Assembly: GCA_037953625.1 (NCBI GenBank)
Contig: CM075650.1
Location: forward strand, 1,180,501-1,244,500
Direction: 5' to 3'
From: Crotalaria pallida
Lineage: Eukaryota; Streptophyta; Magnoliopsida; Fabales; Fabaceae
Length of the DNA stretch: 64,000 nt
How positions within the stretch are numbered: position 1 is the stretch's first letter; every line of letters begins with the position of its first letter. A program made the position numbers and the translations under genes. Below are positions 9,329 through 21,855 of this stretch, in pieces. The notes under the pieces were generated by a model. That model was given only the letters and a program-made list of their open reading frames with translations. It was not told the DNA's origin and ran no database searches.

Positions 9329-11310
9329 AATTTAACCAAGAATATGGGGATTTTACTGTTGTTGTGCTATTACAGACTTCACTTTCCACTGCAGTTGTTG
9401 CTTCCCTTCTCAAGGAACTTCAAATCACAAACTCGGAACCTGGAAGATTGGCATTGCCTCAGCATTTGTGAGCGAAGTAATGGGCGCAATTGTGGGAAGT
9501 ATTTCCTTTACCTTGGTCAGAAGTAAAGGTGGAACTATTTTCGGACTAAATATTCTATGTTTGATAGCTTTTTGTATCTTTAATAAATTAGTTTGTCTCC
9601 CAACAATGTTTTGAATCATCAAGAATACTCTAGTAGGAAAAAAAGTGAAGGAAAGTTACATTTACCTTAACATGTCGATGACACTTGTTTCAGGTTGGGT
9701 TGCAAATAAAATGAATCAAAATTTCACCCTTGGTGCTTTTGTTTTTGGGTTAGCTGCACCAGAAGGATCTCCATTAGGATCTGCATTGGTTAAAAAGCTT
9801 AATTTTTTCTGTACATGTCTACTCATGCCAATATATGTTACTAGTACTGTGATGAAGATAAATATTTCCTTAGAGTATCCATTACAACTATCTTTAAGAA
9901 TGATTTGGTACGTTGTTATAGTCCACCTTATCAAATTAATAGCATGCATTATTCCTACCCTTTATTGGAAGATTCCCTTCAAAGATGCTTTAGCCCTTGC
10001 CATCATTCTGAACGCCAAACGCATAGTGGAAGTTGGAATGTATAGTGAATTAAAAAATAAAGAGGTAATGTGTATATATCTATTCACACACATACTCACA
10101 TATAAAGCTACTTAATTTCGCTTTCGATAAAACCATTATCATTTATATGCTTGAGCAAGTCTTAAAAATATAAATGCATTATTAAATTTCATTTATATAT
10201 GCATGTATGCAGTTTATTGGATACACCAATTACGAAATTATGATGTTATCAATAATGATCATATCATGCACGGTGAAATGGTCTGTGAAATATCTGTATG
10301 ATCCATCAAGAAAATATGCTTGCTACCAGAAAAGGAATATCATGAGTTTAACACCACACTTGAAGCTAAGAATGGTTGCTCTCATACATAAACAATCTCA
10401 TATATTTGGCATGAAAGCTGTCCTTGAACTTTGTAGTCTAACAATGGAACAACCTATAATTGTGGATGCAATTCATTTGATTGAGCTCATTGGAATTTCC
10501 AATCCCATTTTCATTTCTCATCATCTTCAAGGAACGATGGCAGGTTCCCAAACGCACAAGTCTTACTCATATCAGGTTGTCCTTGCTTTTGATCTTTATG
10601 AACATGAAAACCCCAGTACAGTAACAACACAAACTTACAGAGCTATATCTCCACCGAGCCTAATGCATGAAAATGTTTGTCAACTTGCATTTAACAAAGA
10701 TGCATCCATTATAATCCTTTAATTCCTTCAAAGATGGTCTGTTGATGGTGGCATTGAATTTGATGACAAGAACATTAGGTCATTAAATTGTAAGGTCCTA
10801 CAAATAGCTCCTTGCTCAATTATTGGAATCCTTGTAAGTCGTGCTACCTTTAACAATGACTCAAACATTCGATTAGCCATGGTTTTTGTGGGTGGAAAAG
10901 ATGACAGGGAGGCTTTTTTCTTAGCCAAAAGATCAACAAGGAACCCTAGGATCAACGTAGTTGTGTATCACCTTGTTACTATGGAACACATGCCAGATAT
11001 GGAGGATGTGATAGAAAATGAGGCTTTAGAAGATATTAAGCAAGAACACTCTAGCTTGGGAAATGTAAGTTATTGAAAAATCATTGCAAATGACAGGCCA
11101 AATACATCATCTTTTCTTCGGGATATAGTAAAAGTACATGATTTTTTCATAGTTGGGAGAAGACATGGGATAAACTCATGTCAGACAAATGGACTTGGAG
11201 ATTGCAGTGAATTTTCTGAGTTAGGTGTCATTGGTGATTTGCTTGCCTCAAAAGATTTTGAGAGTCAAGCATCTATTTTGGTAATGCAACAACAAGTCAA
11301 AGTTGAGTAG
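9329..11310 (+). pseudogene. Cation/H+ exchanger (CHX family) pseudogene, N-terminus lost
   Basis: Plant CHX proteins are endomembrane or plasma-membrane monovalent cation/proton antiporters of about 800 residues. Recognisable pieces in order: STAVVASLLKELQITNSE; SAFVSEVMGAIVGSISF; VKESYIYLNM; NFTLGAFVFGLAAPEGSPLG; KDALALAIILNAKRIVE; the soluble C-terminal domain (RMVALIHKQSHIFGMKAVLEL, MVFVGGKDDREAFFLAKR); and a good C-terminus (DFFIVGRRHGI, ELGVIGDLLASKDF, ILVMQQQ) ending in TAG at 11308. Lesions: a frameshift near 9456, a stop at 9612-9614 where the family has Trp, and gaps or splice-like breaks near 10110-10210, 10722 and 11065. The first several transmembrane segments are absent, cut at the S3 LTR end. 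Some breaks could be introns, but the in-frame stop and frameshift support a dead copy. Confidence 0.85.
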
Positions 11311-11889
11311 TTTGTTGAAATTTAGTTGACAAAAGAAAATGATCTTGTACCGTTATTGTTAAATGTGGAATAAACTCTTTTTGTTTAATCAATATGATTA
11401 TGTAGAGAAAGAAAGGCACTTTTTTTAAGCCATTTCAAGAAAAGAAAACTTAAAAGATTTATGATGGACACAGTCTAATCTTCCAAACTGAACCAAATCA
11501 TGACAAGTTTAAATGAAGTTAAAATGAATATAGGAAAAACACTTAGTTGGAAAAAGAAACAATGGTCAAGTTACCTGAGCCACCATCAGTCTAGTGTTTA
11601 TGTACAATAAATTATAAGTCATAACAATAATTAAAGCATTTCATACTGCCATAAACCACACTATAGATACATCTTGGTCAGACTTTATACTTTATCAACA
11701 TATGTTTTATTATTAATGATGAATCTATGGTGCCTTATTACCATTCCCAAATTGAGAACAAAAATATATGGCCGAATTGATTAAAGTTTTTTTTTTCAAT
11801 TTGAAAATTGTTATGAGATAAGGCTCCTCAATCTCAATCCCTAACAAAAGCATTGAGTTTCTTTATCTCTCACCCTTTCTTGTTTAAAC
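11311..11889. other. Intergenic, nothing recognised
   Basis: AT-rich DNA downstream of the CHX remnant. No ORF of note, and no repeat or terminal structure that I can support. Confidence 0.5.
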
Positions 11890-12208
11890 TCATAGTTTCC
11901 CTTTATGATGTTTTGATGATGACACAACACAATGTTATATATATTATGCTTGAACAGGTTCAGGTACTTTGATGATGCGAAGATTATTTGCCTGGTTGAA
12001 GATCTAGTCGTTTAGGGCTTAGAACTTGTTGTAAGGCAATTAGTAATCTAAAAAGCACTCAATTATAACCTTATGATGATGATATATGTTTTGTTCTTGA
12101 AAAACCTAGAAGAAGTATTTTTAAACCTCTGCTCCAGGAAAATCTTTTATGAAAATGATTTGCGAAAACCTTTGGTTACAAATTTTCATGAAAATCTTAT
12201 TTTACTGT

Positions 12209-12440
12209 GGAGTAATCGATTACCCCTTCTGGAATAATCGATTACTTGATGCAACTTGTAACCAGAGAGTAAGTAATGGATTAATTAGGTTCTTGTAATA
12301 GATTACTTCCTTGAACTGGTCATTTAAGTGACAGTAATTGATTACTTGAAGCTACTAATCGATTAGCTTTCAATGCTGCAACTTTTATGAAAAACCAGAG
12401 AGCAAGTAATCGATTAATGTGACCAAAGTAATCGATTACT
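12209..12440. promoter_or_regulatory. AATCGATTA motif cluster
   Basis: Repeated TAATCGATTA sites in the form AGTAATCGATTAC, with decayed versions (TGGATTA, AATAGATTAC) between them. Same palindromic core as the LTR clusters, but almost all of the ATCGAT form. Confidence 0.45.
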
Positions 12441-12636
12441 CAATTCAAAATTTTGAAAAACGTGCTGAAATCAATCTGATTCCCAGAATGATTTATTTCC
12501 TTTTCTGGATGATCACGATTCGGATTTTGCAGCACCTTCTTCTATTTTTGAAAAACACACCAACACACATATTTTTCATTGGCCATTCTTCTCTCTTCTT
12601 CTCTATTCTTTAAAAATCCTTTTTGTGAGAAGAAAT

Positions 12637-12661
12637 TATCATCATCATCATCATCATCATA
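12637..12661. repeat. (ATC)n microsatellite
   Basis: About eight uninterrupted ATC units ending at 12661. Near 12786-12800 there is also a short GCT run. Confidence 0.9.
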
Positions 12662-13035
12662 TTGATTTAACATTGTTTTTGCTTAAGATTATTTTTTTGT
12701 CATAGGACTCTATTGTAGTATTTGCTCTATCTAGAGAGCTTCGGAATGAAATCTGGATCCTGAGCTGGTGCATGATCTTTGATGTTGCTGCTGCTGCTGT
12801 TGTTCTTCCTCATCATCAGGGTTATAATTGTGATTAGACTTGCGCTCTTGTCGATGAGTTTTTGGCATCCAACCTCGTTCTTGTGACGACCCACAAATTC
12901 CTCGTATTGTTTTAAAGTACTAAAGAAAATTATTTTGTGAGAAAGTGTTTTTGAAAGAGTATTTTCTTCAATGAATTTCTCAATTCATGATTTCAAAGTG
13001 GCTAATGATTTTAAAGGAATGGTTTTTATGGAATG

Positions 13036-13672
13036 TGTAGGGTCTGCCGACCATATACAGACCCAAGTCTTACCAAAGGGATTCTCTAAGGGCACTTCCC
13101 TCGGTTTACTTAGCATGAACGTCCTTCGCTCGGACTCATGGACTCCGAGCATACCTAAGGGCCTGGCTCGGACTTGATGGGGCCGAGCCTTACAATCGGT
13201 CCCCAATCCATCAGGCTCGGGACTCTAGGACCGAGACATATCGTCGGCTTGTGGATAAGCTCAGGCTCACCGAGGCTTCTTATCCCTTCCACAAATCTCT
13301 CCTAGATTCTCGCAACAGCCTAGACATGAGATCTTCAGCTGATCCTAACCAGATTCTAATAGCATAATCCTCCGATATTATCTCACAAAATCCTGGTTCA
13401 GCACAGCTCTGATACAGGGCCCAAACGGCCCATATCAGCCTCCTCCAAACCCTATAAATAGCTCATCACAGATAGGGTTTCAGGTAAGTACTCTCATCCC
13501 TAAGTTGACACTCTGCACACACACGTTGACTAGGGAGACCCTGCTTTTCCCAACTGGAACTGCAGAAACACCACAAGTCACACATTAATACTTGATCCTC
13601 TCTTGGGCTCCTGGTTACCATAATCTTGAGCACTTAGAGGGTTAAGGACATATAGTGTTCAAGGACACTACA
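13036..13672 (+). repeat. G1 5' LTR
   Basis: 637 bases, TGTAGGGTCTGCC to GGACACTACA; the ends form a short TGTAG/CTACA inverted repeat. A TATA box, CCCTATAAATAG, lies near 13450. The matching copy is at 25410-26046. Confidence 0.95.
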
Positions 13673-13673
13673 T

Positions 13674-13690
13674 TGGCGCCGTCTGTGGGA
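13674..13690 (+). promoter_or_regulatory. G1 primer-binding site
   Basis: TGGCGCCGTCTGTGGGA one base after the LTR. The same sequence sits at the same place in G2. The first nine bases match the complement of the plant Asp tRNA 3' end; the exact primer tRNA is not established here. Confidence 0.85.
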
Positions 13691-13725
13691 AACAAATAAC
13701 TAGTATTCCCACATCCACTGTTCTC

Positions 13726-14571
13726 ATGGCAAACGACAACGGTAATGAGGGAGATCTCCGCCGTTGCCTCTGGGGGAGGCCACCTGAAGGCAATCAGGCT
13801 AATGTCCCTCCAGTCCCTCCGGTTCCTCCAGTTCAGGCACAAGCCACTGTCCCTCCCCTTATTGAAGGCGGCAGAGGGCGATCTAACCCTCGCACTGTTC
13901 TTGATGGTCATGTTTAAAAATGGCATGATACTGCAGACTTTGGACCACATCAATCTCGGAGGGCCCCTGCTGGATCACGAATTGATGAGGATCGTCGAGT
14001 AGAGCGTTCTGCTCGTCGTGATCATTCCCGAGCCGAGAGATCTGACAGGGAAATACCTCACTTGACTAGGGGTCACTTTGGAACGCTTCAAGGTGGTCAA
14101 CGTTCTGAAACAGAGGGCAGGTCTTACATGACTACCTCTTCGGCTCGAAGGAGAGAAGAGTCAATCATGGAAATTTTGAGAACTCAGACTTCCTTGATCG
14201 AGAAACAGATTCAGGCTATTGCTGCTCTTCAGCAGCAGAGCATGGCAAGAACGGCCGAGCAAGGCCCTCACGTGGCTCTCGGAAACCCGAGAAATCTTCC
14301 TCCACCCCCACCCCTCAACCCGAGCATGGTTCCTGAGTGTATTACCGGGGAACCTCATCCTGGACATCCTTTTACAGTTGAGATTATGGCATTCCAAACC
14401 CCACAGACTTATGTGGGCCATCAAAATATTCCTCGGTACACTGGGACAACCGATCCGATGGACCACATTGCGGCTTACGAGTCTTCCATGATGTTTTATG
14501 AAGGAGGGGATTTCATGAAGTGTCGCGCTTTCTCAATGACTCTGGGATCGGCACCTTTGAGATGGTTCAAT
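13726..14571 (+). pseudogene. G1 gag, N-terminal part
   Basis: Starts MANDNGNEGDLRR and contains a proline-rich stretch and the gag core beginning (GHPFTVEIMAFQTPQTYVG, TDPMDHIAAYESSMMFY, FMKCRAFSMTLGSAPLRWF), closely matching G2 gag. There is an in-frame TAA at 13915-13917. The coding sequence stops at 14571, where I0 is inserted, and resumes in the same frame at 20945. Confidence 0.85.
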
Positions 14572-17500
14572 TGTGAGACCCACAATTTTACCCAATTTAT
14601 TTGTGATTTTATAATTAAAATTAGGAAATTATGCTTAATATATATATATATATATGAAAATATATATGTATACTCGTAACATATATAGGTATATATATTA
14701 TATACCAATGTTTTCCCTAGCCTATTTAAATGAAATATTTTTAAGGTAAAGTATTTGATTTAAATGATTTTAAAAGATGAAATGATTTTTGATGGATTAG
14801 AGTATCCTGTCTTTAGAAATTCATATCTTTTCAACCGTACGTCGAAAAATTACAAATGATATGTCAAAACGATCGTATCGAAATGTAGATTATGAAAATG
14901 TAAAGCTTTGATTTTTATTTTTGAGTTTTCGAAATTTTATCCCTGCTACAGTAGTGAACGAATTTTTGAGTTTTAAGAATCAAAGTATGGTTTTAATGCA
15001 TTTAATAACCTTTTGACTAAAGAATATTTTATTTTGGAAAATGAAAATACATTTCTGAAGTTGTATAGTGTACTATTATTCAAATTAAGTGTATTTTCGT
15101 ATTTTTATTATTTTTAAATTATTTAAAAACTTAGGAAGTGTATTTTTGAAGAAATGACCTTAGGACTTCAAAAATTCATAACTTTCAAACCGTAGGTCCA
15201 AAAATTACAAACTTTATATGAAAATGATCGTATTGAAATGTAGAATCTTAATATGTAAAAATAAAATTTTTATTTTACTGTTTGCGAAAATTTTTGTACA
15301 GTAGGTAGAAAATCTAATTTTAAATAATTAAGTGATTGGGTAATTATGTAGGCACCTCCACAATGAACCAATGAGAATTTTTCTCTCTTATTTTATATAT
15401 ATGCACCGTCCAAAAATCATAGGAAAGAGGGGGAGAATAGTTCTGAAGTTTGTGAGAGTTATCCTTGAATTAAAATGCCTTAGGAATCAACAAAGTCCCA
15501 TTTAATGCTAATTCATGTTCCAAGTAGTATTTGAAAATTTTTGAATGAAACTTGGAGGAGGGGCCACGAAATTTAGGTCAGAAATATGAAGGGGAATGCA
15601 CCTCCAAACACCTATAAATAGAGAGCCTTAGTTTCACCTCTTTCACACACAAAATTCTGATAGTTTCACAAAGAAAAAAAAATACATTCCAAGGAGAAAA
15701 ATAGAGAGAGTGGGATGAGTAAGCTAGAGGGAGGAAGGAATTGCTTGGTTGCTTGAAGTTTTCTAAAAAGCTTAAGGAGTAGAGGTATTCCTAAAATCAC
15801 TTTTGTATTTAAGCTATTTTTAAGTTATTCTGATTTTAGTTTTGATTCAATCTTCTGAAATTTTCTATAGTTATGTTCTGAACTTTTATTTTCATTTTAA
15901 AGTTACTTTTGAGTATGTGAAATTATTTTTGAAGTCATATGAATTAAGAATGGGAAAAGGGACACAAAAGAGTGTTTAAAGGGATTCATCTCCCCTTTTC
16001 TTAAAATTCTTAAGATGACTAAATATTCTGATGAGATTGATTAATTTATTTTTCTGGGTTTATTTTGTTTCTTAGAACATATGAATTTTGGAAAAAAGTT
16101 TGTAAGATTAAATAATTTGGTATTCTTCTTTTCATTGTTTTATGTCTTTGTATTAAGAAATAATAATCAATGAGTAAATGATAAATAGAAAAATTTTAAT
16201 CTCTGGTATCTATATATATGTATGAACCGTGGTATGTATAGTAAAAAGATTGAAGATTTATTTGTGTGTTTTGGTATGTGTATTTGTATTGTTGATTTAT
16301 AAAGGGAATAGAAAATTTAAAAAGGAATTAAAAAGGATTTTTTATTTTATTTTCTTTATTTTGGGCGTGTGACATATATGTATGTATATATATGATTAGA
16401 TGATATTATATGTTGTATTTCATGTGTGCTTGAGTTTTCGTTAATCTTCAAAAGAATAAGTAATTTCTTAAAGAAAGAAATGAAACTGATGAAAGGAATT
16501 AAAAATGATTTTTAGAAATAAAATAATATTCTGGAAAATTTTGATGCAAATAAAGTATATGGAATCATATGTCATGAAATTTATTTTTATGTAGTTATTA
16601 CTATCTGATTTTATTGGATTTTCTGCTGTCTGGATTTAAGTTTAAGAACAATTAGTAATTGAATATGAATAAAAATAAATAAATTTTCTGGAAAAATAAT
16701 AATAATGAACCGTGAGGTTATTGTATTATTCTAAGTAATTTTTGTAATTTATTTGTTGCATGATTTGTAGTTAAATTATAGTTGATTGTTTAAAAGAAAT
16801 AGGAAAAATGGTAGTTGTTATAAACCTATAATAACATGTGTTTTTGATTTATTTTATGAGTATGTGGTTGATATATTTGTACATGTTATTTGCTGGAAAA
16901 AAATGAATTATTTTCTAAAAAGTAGTCTATTTTATATTTTGTTAATGATTAGATCTCTTATATTGTTTTGTTTTTAATATATGAAATGATGTAATTATAT
17001 GATATGGATGCTTTAGGAATTGAAAATATTTTTCTAATTTTTATTTATGCTAGTCGAAGTTCTTAGAAAAAGAAATTAAATTTATTGAATTTTTCTAATT
17101 GATTTGATGATTGCTTTAGTGTGTTTATAGAATATATTATATGTTTATATGGAAAAGATTAATTTTGAAAGTTTCATTTTTTATTCTGGGAATTTATTTT
17201 TTTAAATCTGAAAAATTTATTTATTTAAGATCCCAAATAACTATTTTTGAGAATGTTAGTGATACTTTGTTTGTATGTGCAAATATGATATAGAAATCAA
17301 TAGAAATAAGTGTTTTGATTAATTGCTTTGATTTTATAAAAATATTTAGTTGCTGTCCAGAAATTTAGGATGCATGAAAAAGTGATATTTTATTTGAAAT
17401 ATTAGTATTTTTAAAGTTGTAGCATAAGTAGGAATTGTATCTAAATTGTTTTGGATTGTTTGCTTGAACCTTAATTGAATTGATGCAACTTTTCTGTGGC

Positions 17501-20500
17501 TGTACAGCAGATGCAACTATTTTATTTTGTGTAATTTTAGTTATTTTATTATAGTAGAAGTAATAATAAGAATTTAGGATAAAACGGCATGTGTTTTCGA
17601 TTTTCTGTTTAAGAGAAAATGAATTTTTAAGTTAGAATATGTATGCTGTCCAAAATTGTAAATTAGTTGCATCAATGATAGAAATTGTTTTGGATTAAAT
17701 CAATATGTGAATTTTATGCTAAGACTTTTTATATATAGAGTTAAAAAGGAAATATAAAAATGACTTTGTAAATGTATGCCTAAATGTTCTAGCTGTTTAC
17801 TAACTTGCTGTCTTACTGGTGCTTGTATGATAATTGTGGAATATCTTGTAAAAGTGATTTTGAGTTTGTATTGTATACTGTCCAATTTGATAAATTGATT
17901 TAAGTAATTATAAAAATGATTTTAATGTATGTGTGTATGTTTGGGTATGGTTATCATATTGTTTGAACTTAGTAAATAAGAAGTGGATTGTATCTTGATG
18001 TAAAAATATAATGTTTAGAGTTTTTAGGCAAGTTATAGTATTTCACTAGATAAGTAAATGCATGCTGTGAATATTGTTGTCTGATTGATACTATACTTCT
18101 CTAAATAATCTATATGTAACTATTTCTGTAAGTTGTAAGTATTTTGAGTTATAATTCTTAGTTCTTTGAAAATAGAGGTTAGAACTTTAATTTGATGAAA
18201 ATTGTGGGTAAGTGCAATTTGTTTGAGTGGCTGTCCAGATTTGTTTTATATTGACCTTAGTAGTATGTCTGTAAGATTTATGGTGAATTGAAATAATTTA
18301 AGTGTTGCCCATAAGTGAATAAGTGTGGAAAAATATTATTTTCTTAAGCTTAATTTCATTTTTAGAATTTGGAGGTGAATCTTTTAGTAGGAAATTGAAA
18401 AGAATGAATTTTTGGGTAACTGTGAAGTAATGCAACTTTATTTCCTGCTGCTGTCCAGGGAAGATTTTTTATATAGTTGCATGATATTTAGAATAGAACT
18501 TGTTTTGACTTGATAAGTGAATGAGTTCATAATTTAGAATGATTGTTGATGTGTTAAGTGTTTGTATTGATTTTAAAAATGTGTTTCTTGGCTGTCCAAA
18601 TGATTAAAAAGGTTGCATCAAGTTTAAGTTATTTGTTTTTAAATGGCTTATGTTAATCCTGGAGTGGTAGTTGTTGTTATCGTTTTTGATTTAATAATCT
18701 CTTTTGATTTAATAATTAGTTCTAAAAATTTCCATTGACGTTTTAAAGGTTTTGATTTTGTAAAGTATGATTTATTTTAAGTATTGGAAGTTTTTGGTTC
18801 AAGTCTTTTGGATTTCCTAAAAGTGATAAAGAAAATTGTTGTTAAGGATATGTATCTTGTGGTTTGCTTAATTGGAGCTGAGTAGTGATTTATGGAATTA
18901 TTTGTAAATATTATTTGGTAAAGGCTTTCAAATTGTTCGGATTCGGGTGACGTGACTTCAACTCAGGAGGACACTAAATTGTAGCTTCAACTCAAGGTGA
19001 GAGAGAAGCCTTCTTAAGACATAGTGGCATGTAGGGTAATATTAGGACGTTCCGTATCATCTCAAAGGTCGTAACTAGGAATCTATCGGTCGAGTAGTAA
19101 AACGGCAATTGAGTGTGTATCTCGCCGTTTATACGAAAAACACGATTCCTCGATATTTATTGTATGTCGGTTGATAATTGATTATGCCATGTTGTATATT
19201 TTTGAATTGTATATTATATTTTGGAAATAATGGTTCATCTTATAGAAAGATAATTAATGTTCGGTGGTTCTTATGAGAAGAGTTCTTTGTGTTTATCGAC
19301 CGGTCGTTCTATGAGAAGGATTTGGCATATCTTGGAAATATTATTATGAAATATAAGAATGGTTAAAGAATAATGTGGAATTGCGAAAGCGATATTAGTG
19401 TACAGTGATGGTGCAATCGGCACAAAATAACTTTACTAAATATCCCCTTTAAGTGACTGGCCACGTGGATGACTGTGCCGTGATCTAAGTCTTGTGGAAT
19501 CCGCTGTACTGTAGGAGGGTGCTTGATGTTTCCCTTAGAGGTCGTGACCCGTTAGAAGCGAGGCTTAGAATGGGTCGACCAAAACTTAGGTTTAAGAAAA
19601 GACTTAAAAGACTTAAAAGACTTAAAAGACTTAGGAACCCCTCTCCAAAACCTACGCGTTGAGAGTGAAGTAGTGGAGAGGAAAGATACCGAATACTTGG
19701 AGGCCGGTGTACTTTCAAGTGGTGATTGCGATAGGGGAGGGCAAGGACGGTGAACGTCAATAAGCCTCGAGTGCTTCTCTAGGCGGGACAAGACTACAAG
19801 GACTTATCTTTCGGTAGTAGGCAATGTCGTAGCGAGGAACTGCACGATCAACTAGAGATAGCGCTGTCGCCCCCTTGAGCAAATCTTAGATGGTGAGAGG
19901 GAACCTGAATGGGGCTAGATGTCGTTGTATTTTGGAAATTGTATTGATGAAATGATTTTACTTCGGTTGTTGGATACTTGTTGGTGCGTACCCTTCGACA
20001 TCGATGCCAGCATGGTTAGGGTTCCTATGCGTCCCATCTGCTTTCCGAACTAGGATGTGGTTGGAATGATGGAGGAGATGTAACGTGTGTGCTACCAAAC
20101 CCTTGAGCCTCGGTGGTGGTACCCCTTCTCGAATTTCCGGTGGTTACGATAATAAAACTTAGAGCCTAAAGATAATTAAATATAACAGTTATGAGGTATA
20201 CCCTTTTTGGAAAGGACTTTATGGTATTAAATGGAATAAGGTAATGATAATAATGATGTACGCTATGATATGCTTGCATGATCTTAATATTCCCCTATTG
20301 TAAGCCCGCGCCGTCGACGATCATATCGTTCGGAAGTGCTTACTCTCTCTATTTTCCTTTCCTGTGGACATTGGGTAACAATGTTCACAGATGACAGATC
20401 ATGTACTATCTCGAGTAGCGGTTGCTCAAGTCGGAAGAGGATCACGAGATGACGTATATATGAGGAGGAAGCAAAAGCAGCAATCAAGGAATATTTCAGA

Positions 20501-20944
20501 CAGTGTAGTGGAAGATTGATGAAGACTAGTAGTATAGGATAGTCTTATTTTGTATTCCATCTTTGGATGGGTAGGACATGATTACTCTATCCCGAATGTA
20601 ACCCCAGTTGTAATATGGATTATTTTAAATGAAATGAAAGAAGTTCCTTTTGTTATATATTATAAAGTAATTAAACTATTTTTCCGCAAGTTAACCATCG
20701 ACTAAATATGACATTGAGAAAATGAGTTTTTGGAAATGTGTTGGATGTTAACATCTCTTTTTGGGAATAGAATTTATGACGCAAGTCTAAGTACCAAAAA
20801 TTTTTGTAAACCAAATGAATTAAATTGTATTTATGAAAACCTTTTTGTAAAATAATTAAACGAAATTGATTTTTGATAATGTTATATAAAAAAAAATGGC
20901 GCAAATTTTTAGTGAAAATTCTATGTCCAAATTGGGGTGTTACA
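14572..20944 (+). mobile_element. I0: 6.4-kb LTR-like block, probable giant solo LTR
   Basis: Inserted in G1 gag with TCAAT duplicated at 14567-14571 and 20945-20949. It starts TGTGAGACCCACA and ends GGGGTGTTACA, so the ends are imperfect inverted copies (TGTGAGACCC against TGTAACACCCC). It is AT-rich with no credible protein. It holds a TATA box, TATAAATA, at 15613-15620, followed by a leader-like GA-rich stretch; two copies of a block reading about CATAACTTTTCAACCGTA (14815-14889 and 15168-15245); a block shared with E0 (18993-19075); and a short AGACTTAAAA tandem near 19599-19632. TG...CA ends and a 5-bp duplication point to an LTR element. With no internal region, a solo LTR from a chromovirus/Tekay-like or Ogre-like family is my best guess; a non-autonomous element is the alternative. 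Confidence 0.6.
15613..15620 (+). promoter_or_regulatory. TATA box in I0
   Basis: CACCTATAAATAGAGAGCC about 1.04 kb from the I0 start, followed by a GA-rich leader-like stretch. I2 (60061) and E0 (26544) have TATA-like sequences in comparable settings. Confidence 0.5.
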
Positions 20945-21855
20945 TCAATTCCCTACCCGCTAATTCAATTCACTCTTGGGCCGAGCTTAGAAGAGCATTC
21001 CTAAATAGGTACACAGTCAGTATGTCACAGCCAAAATTCGATCATTCATTAGTTGGAGTCGCACAGAGACCAGACGAGTCTCTACGCGACTACCTAGCTC
21101 GGTATCAACAAGAGGCTAGTGGCATATCAGGTCTGCAATCTGGAGTATCTGTTCTCTTGCTTACTCAAGGGTTGCGAGATGGAGATTTTAAGGATTGTTT
21201 GATTGGAGAACCACCTTAGGATATGGCCGAGCTCAGGGAAAGGTCCAGGAAGTTTGTCAATCTGGAAGAATTTCATAGAATCAGTACTGCGGCACGGGGT
21301 AAGGAACAACGTCAAGAGCAATGCCCTCGTCAAAACGACCCTCGTCAAAGTGATCGTTTTCGAGATGGTAGGGGGAGGAAGGATAAAAGAGAAAGAGAAA
21401 GAGGATAAAAACTGCCTCCAAAAGGCAAATGTGATGAATATACCCAGCTTACAGTCCCAAGGAGTCAATTCCTTCGCGAGACTATGCACACCGAGATGCG
21501 CAATATCACTCGGCCTCCGGCTTTGAGAAGAGCGGCTCAAAAAGATAAGACAAAGTATTGTGACCATCATGGCGGATGGGGGCATACCACTGACCAGTGT
21601 ACTATGCTAAAGGACTTGATTGAAGAAATGGTGAGGGACGGAAAGCTTCAACAATACATTGGCGAAGCAATGCGGAAGCGTGCCAGGAGAAAAAGTCATT
21701 CACCACCCAGACCCGAGCAGAAAAGAAATAGGAGCCCTTCACCACCTGCAGGGGGAGCCTCTACCCTACTGTCCGAACAGGATAAGGGCCGAGAGACTTT
21801 TCTAATCAACACCATTGCTGGAGGATTTGCAGGTGGAGGGGAAAAAGAGGTGACC
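20945..21855 (+). pseudogene. G1 gag, C-terminal part with zinc knuckle
   Basis: Continues gag after I0: SLPANSIHSWAELRRAFLNRY, DESLRDYLARYQQEASG, then a basic region and the knuckle-like CDHHGGWGHTTDQC. This is the C-X2-H-X4-H-X4-C variant seen in Tat-type elements, followed by an RS-rich tail and TIAGGFAGGGEK. In-frame stops occur at 21217-21219 and 21406-21408. The frame is lost at about 21850, just before the protease region. Confidence 0.85.

Larger units (their letters stand above)
11890..12881 (+). repeat. Probable copia-type LTR remnant
   Basis: Near 11904 the text GATGTTTTGATGATGACA, followed by CTTGAACAGGTTCA, resembles the first bases of the copia LTRs elsewhere in the window read in their own orientation (ATGTTTTGAT-A/GATGACA, then TTGAACAAG). 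It then carries a long cluster of AATCGATTA-type motifs. Ends were not found. It stops where E0 begins at 12882. This is inference from motif order only. Confidence 0.35.

Noticed and set aside
19485..19791. Serine/leucine-rich minus-strand ORFs in I0
   Set aside because: They arise from a short AGACTTAAAA tandem repeat; no counterpart in E0.
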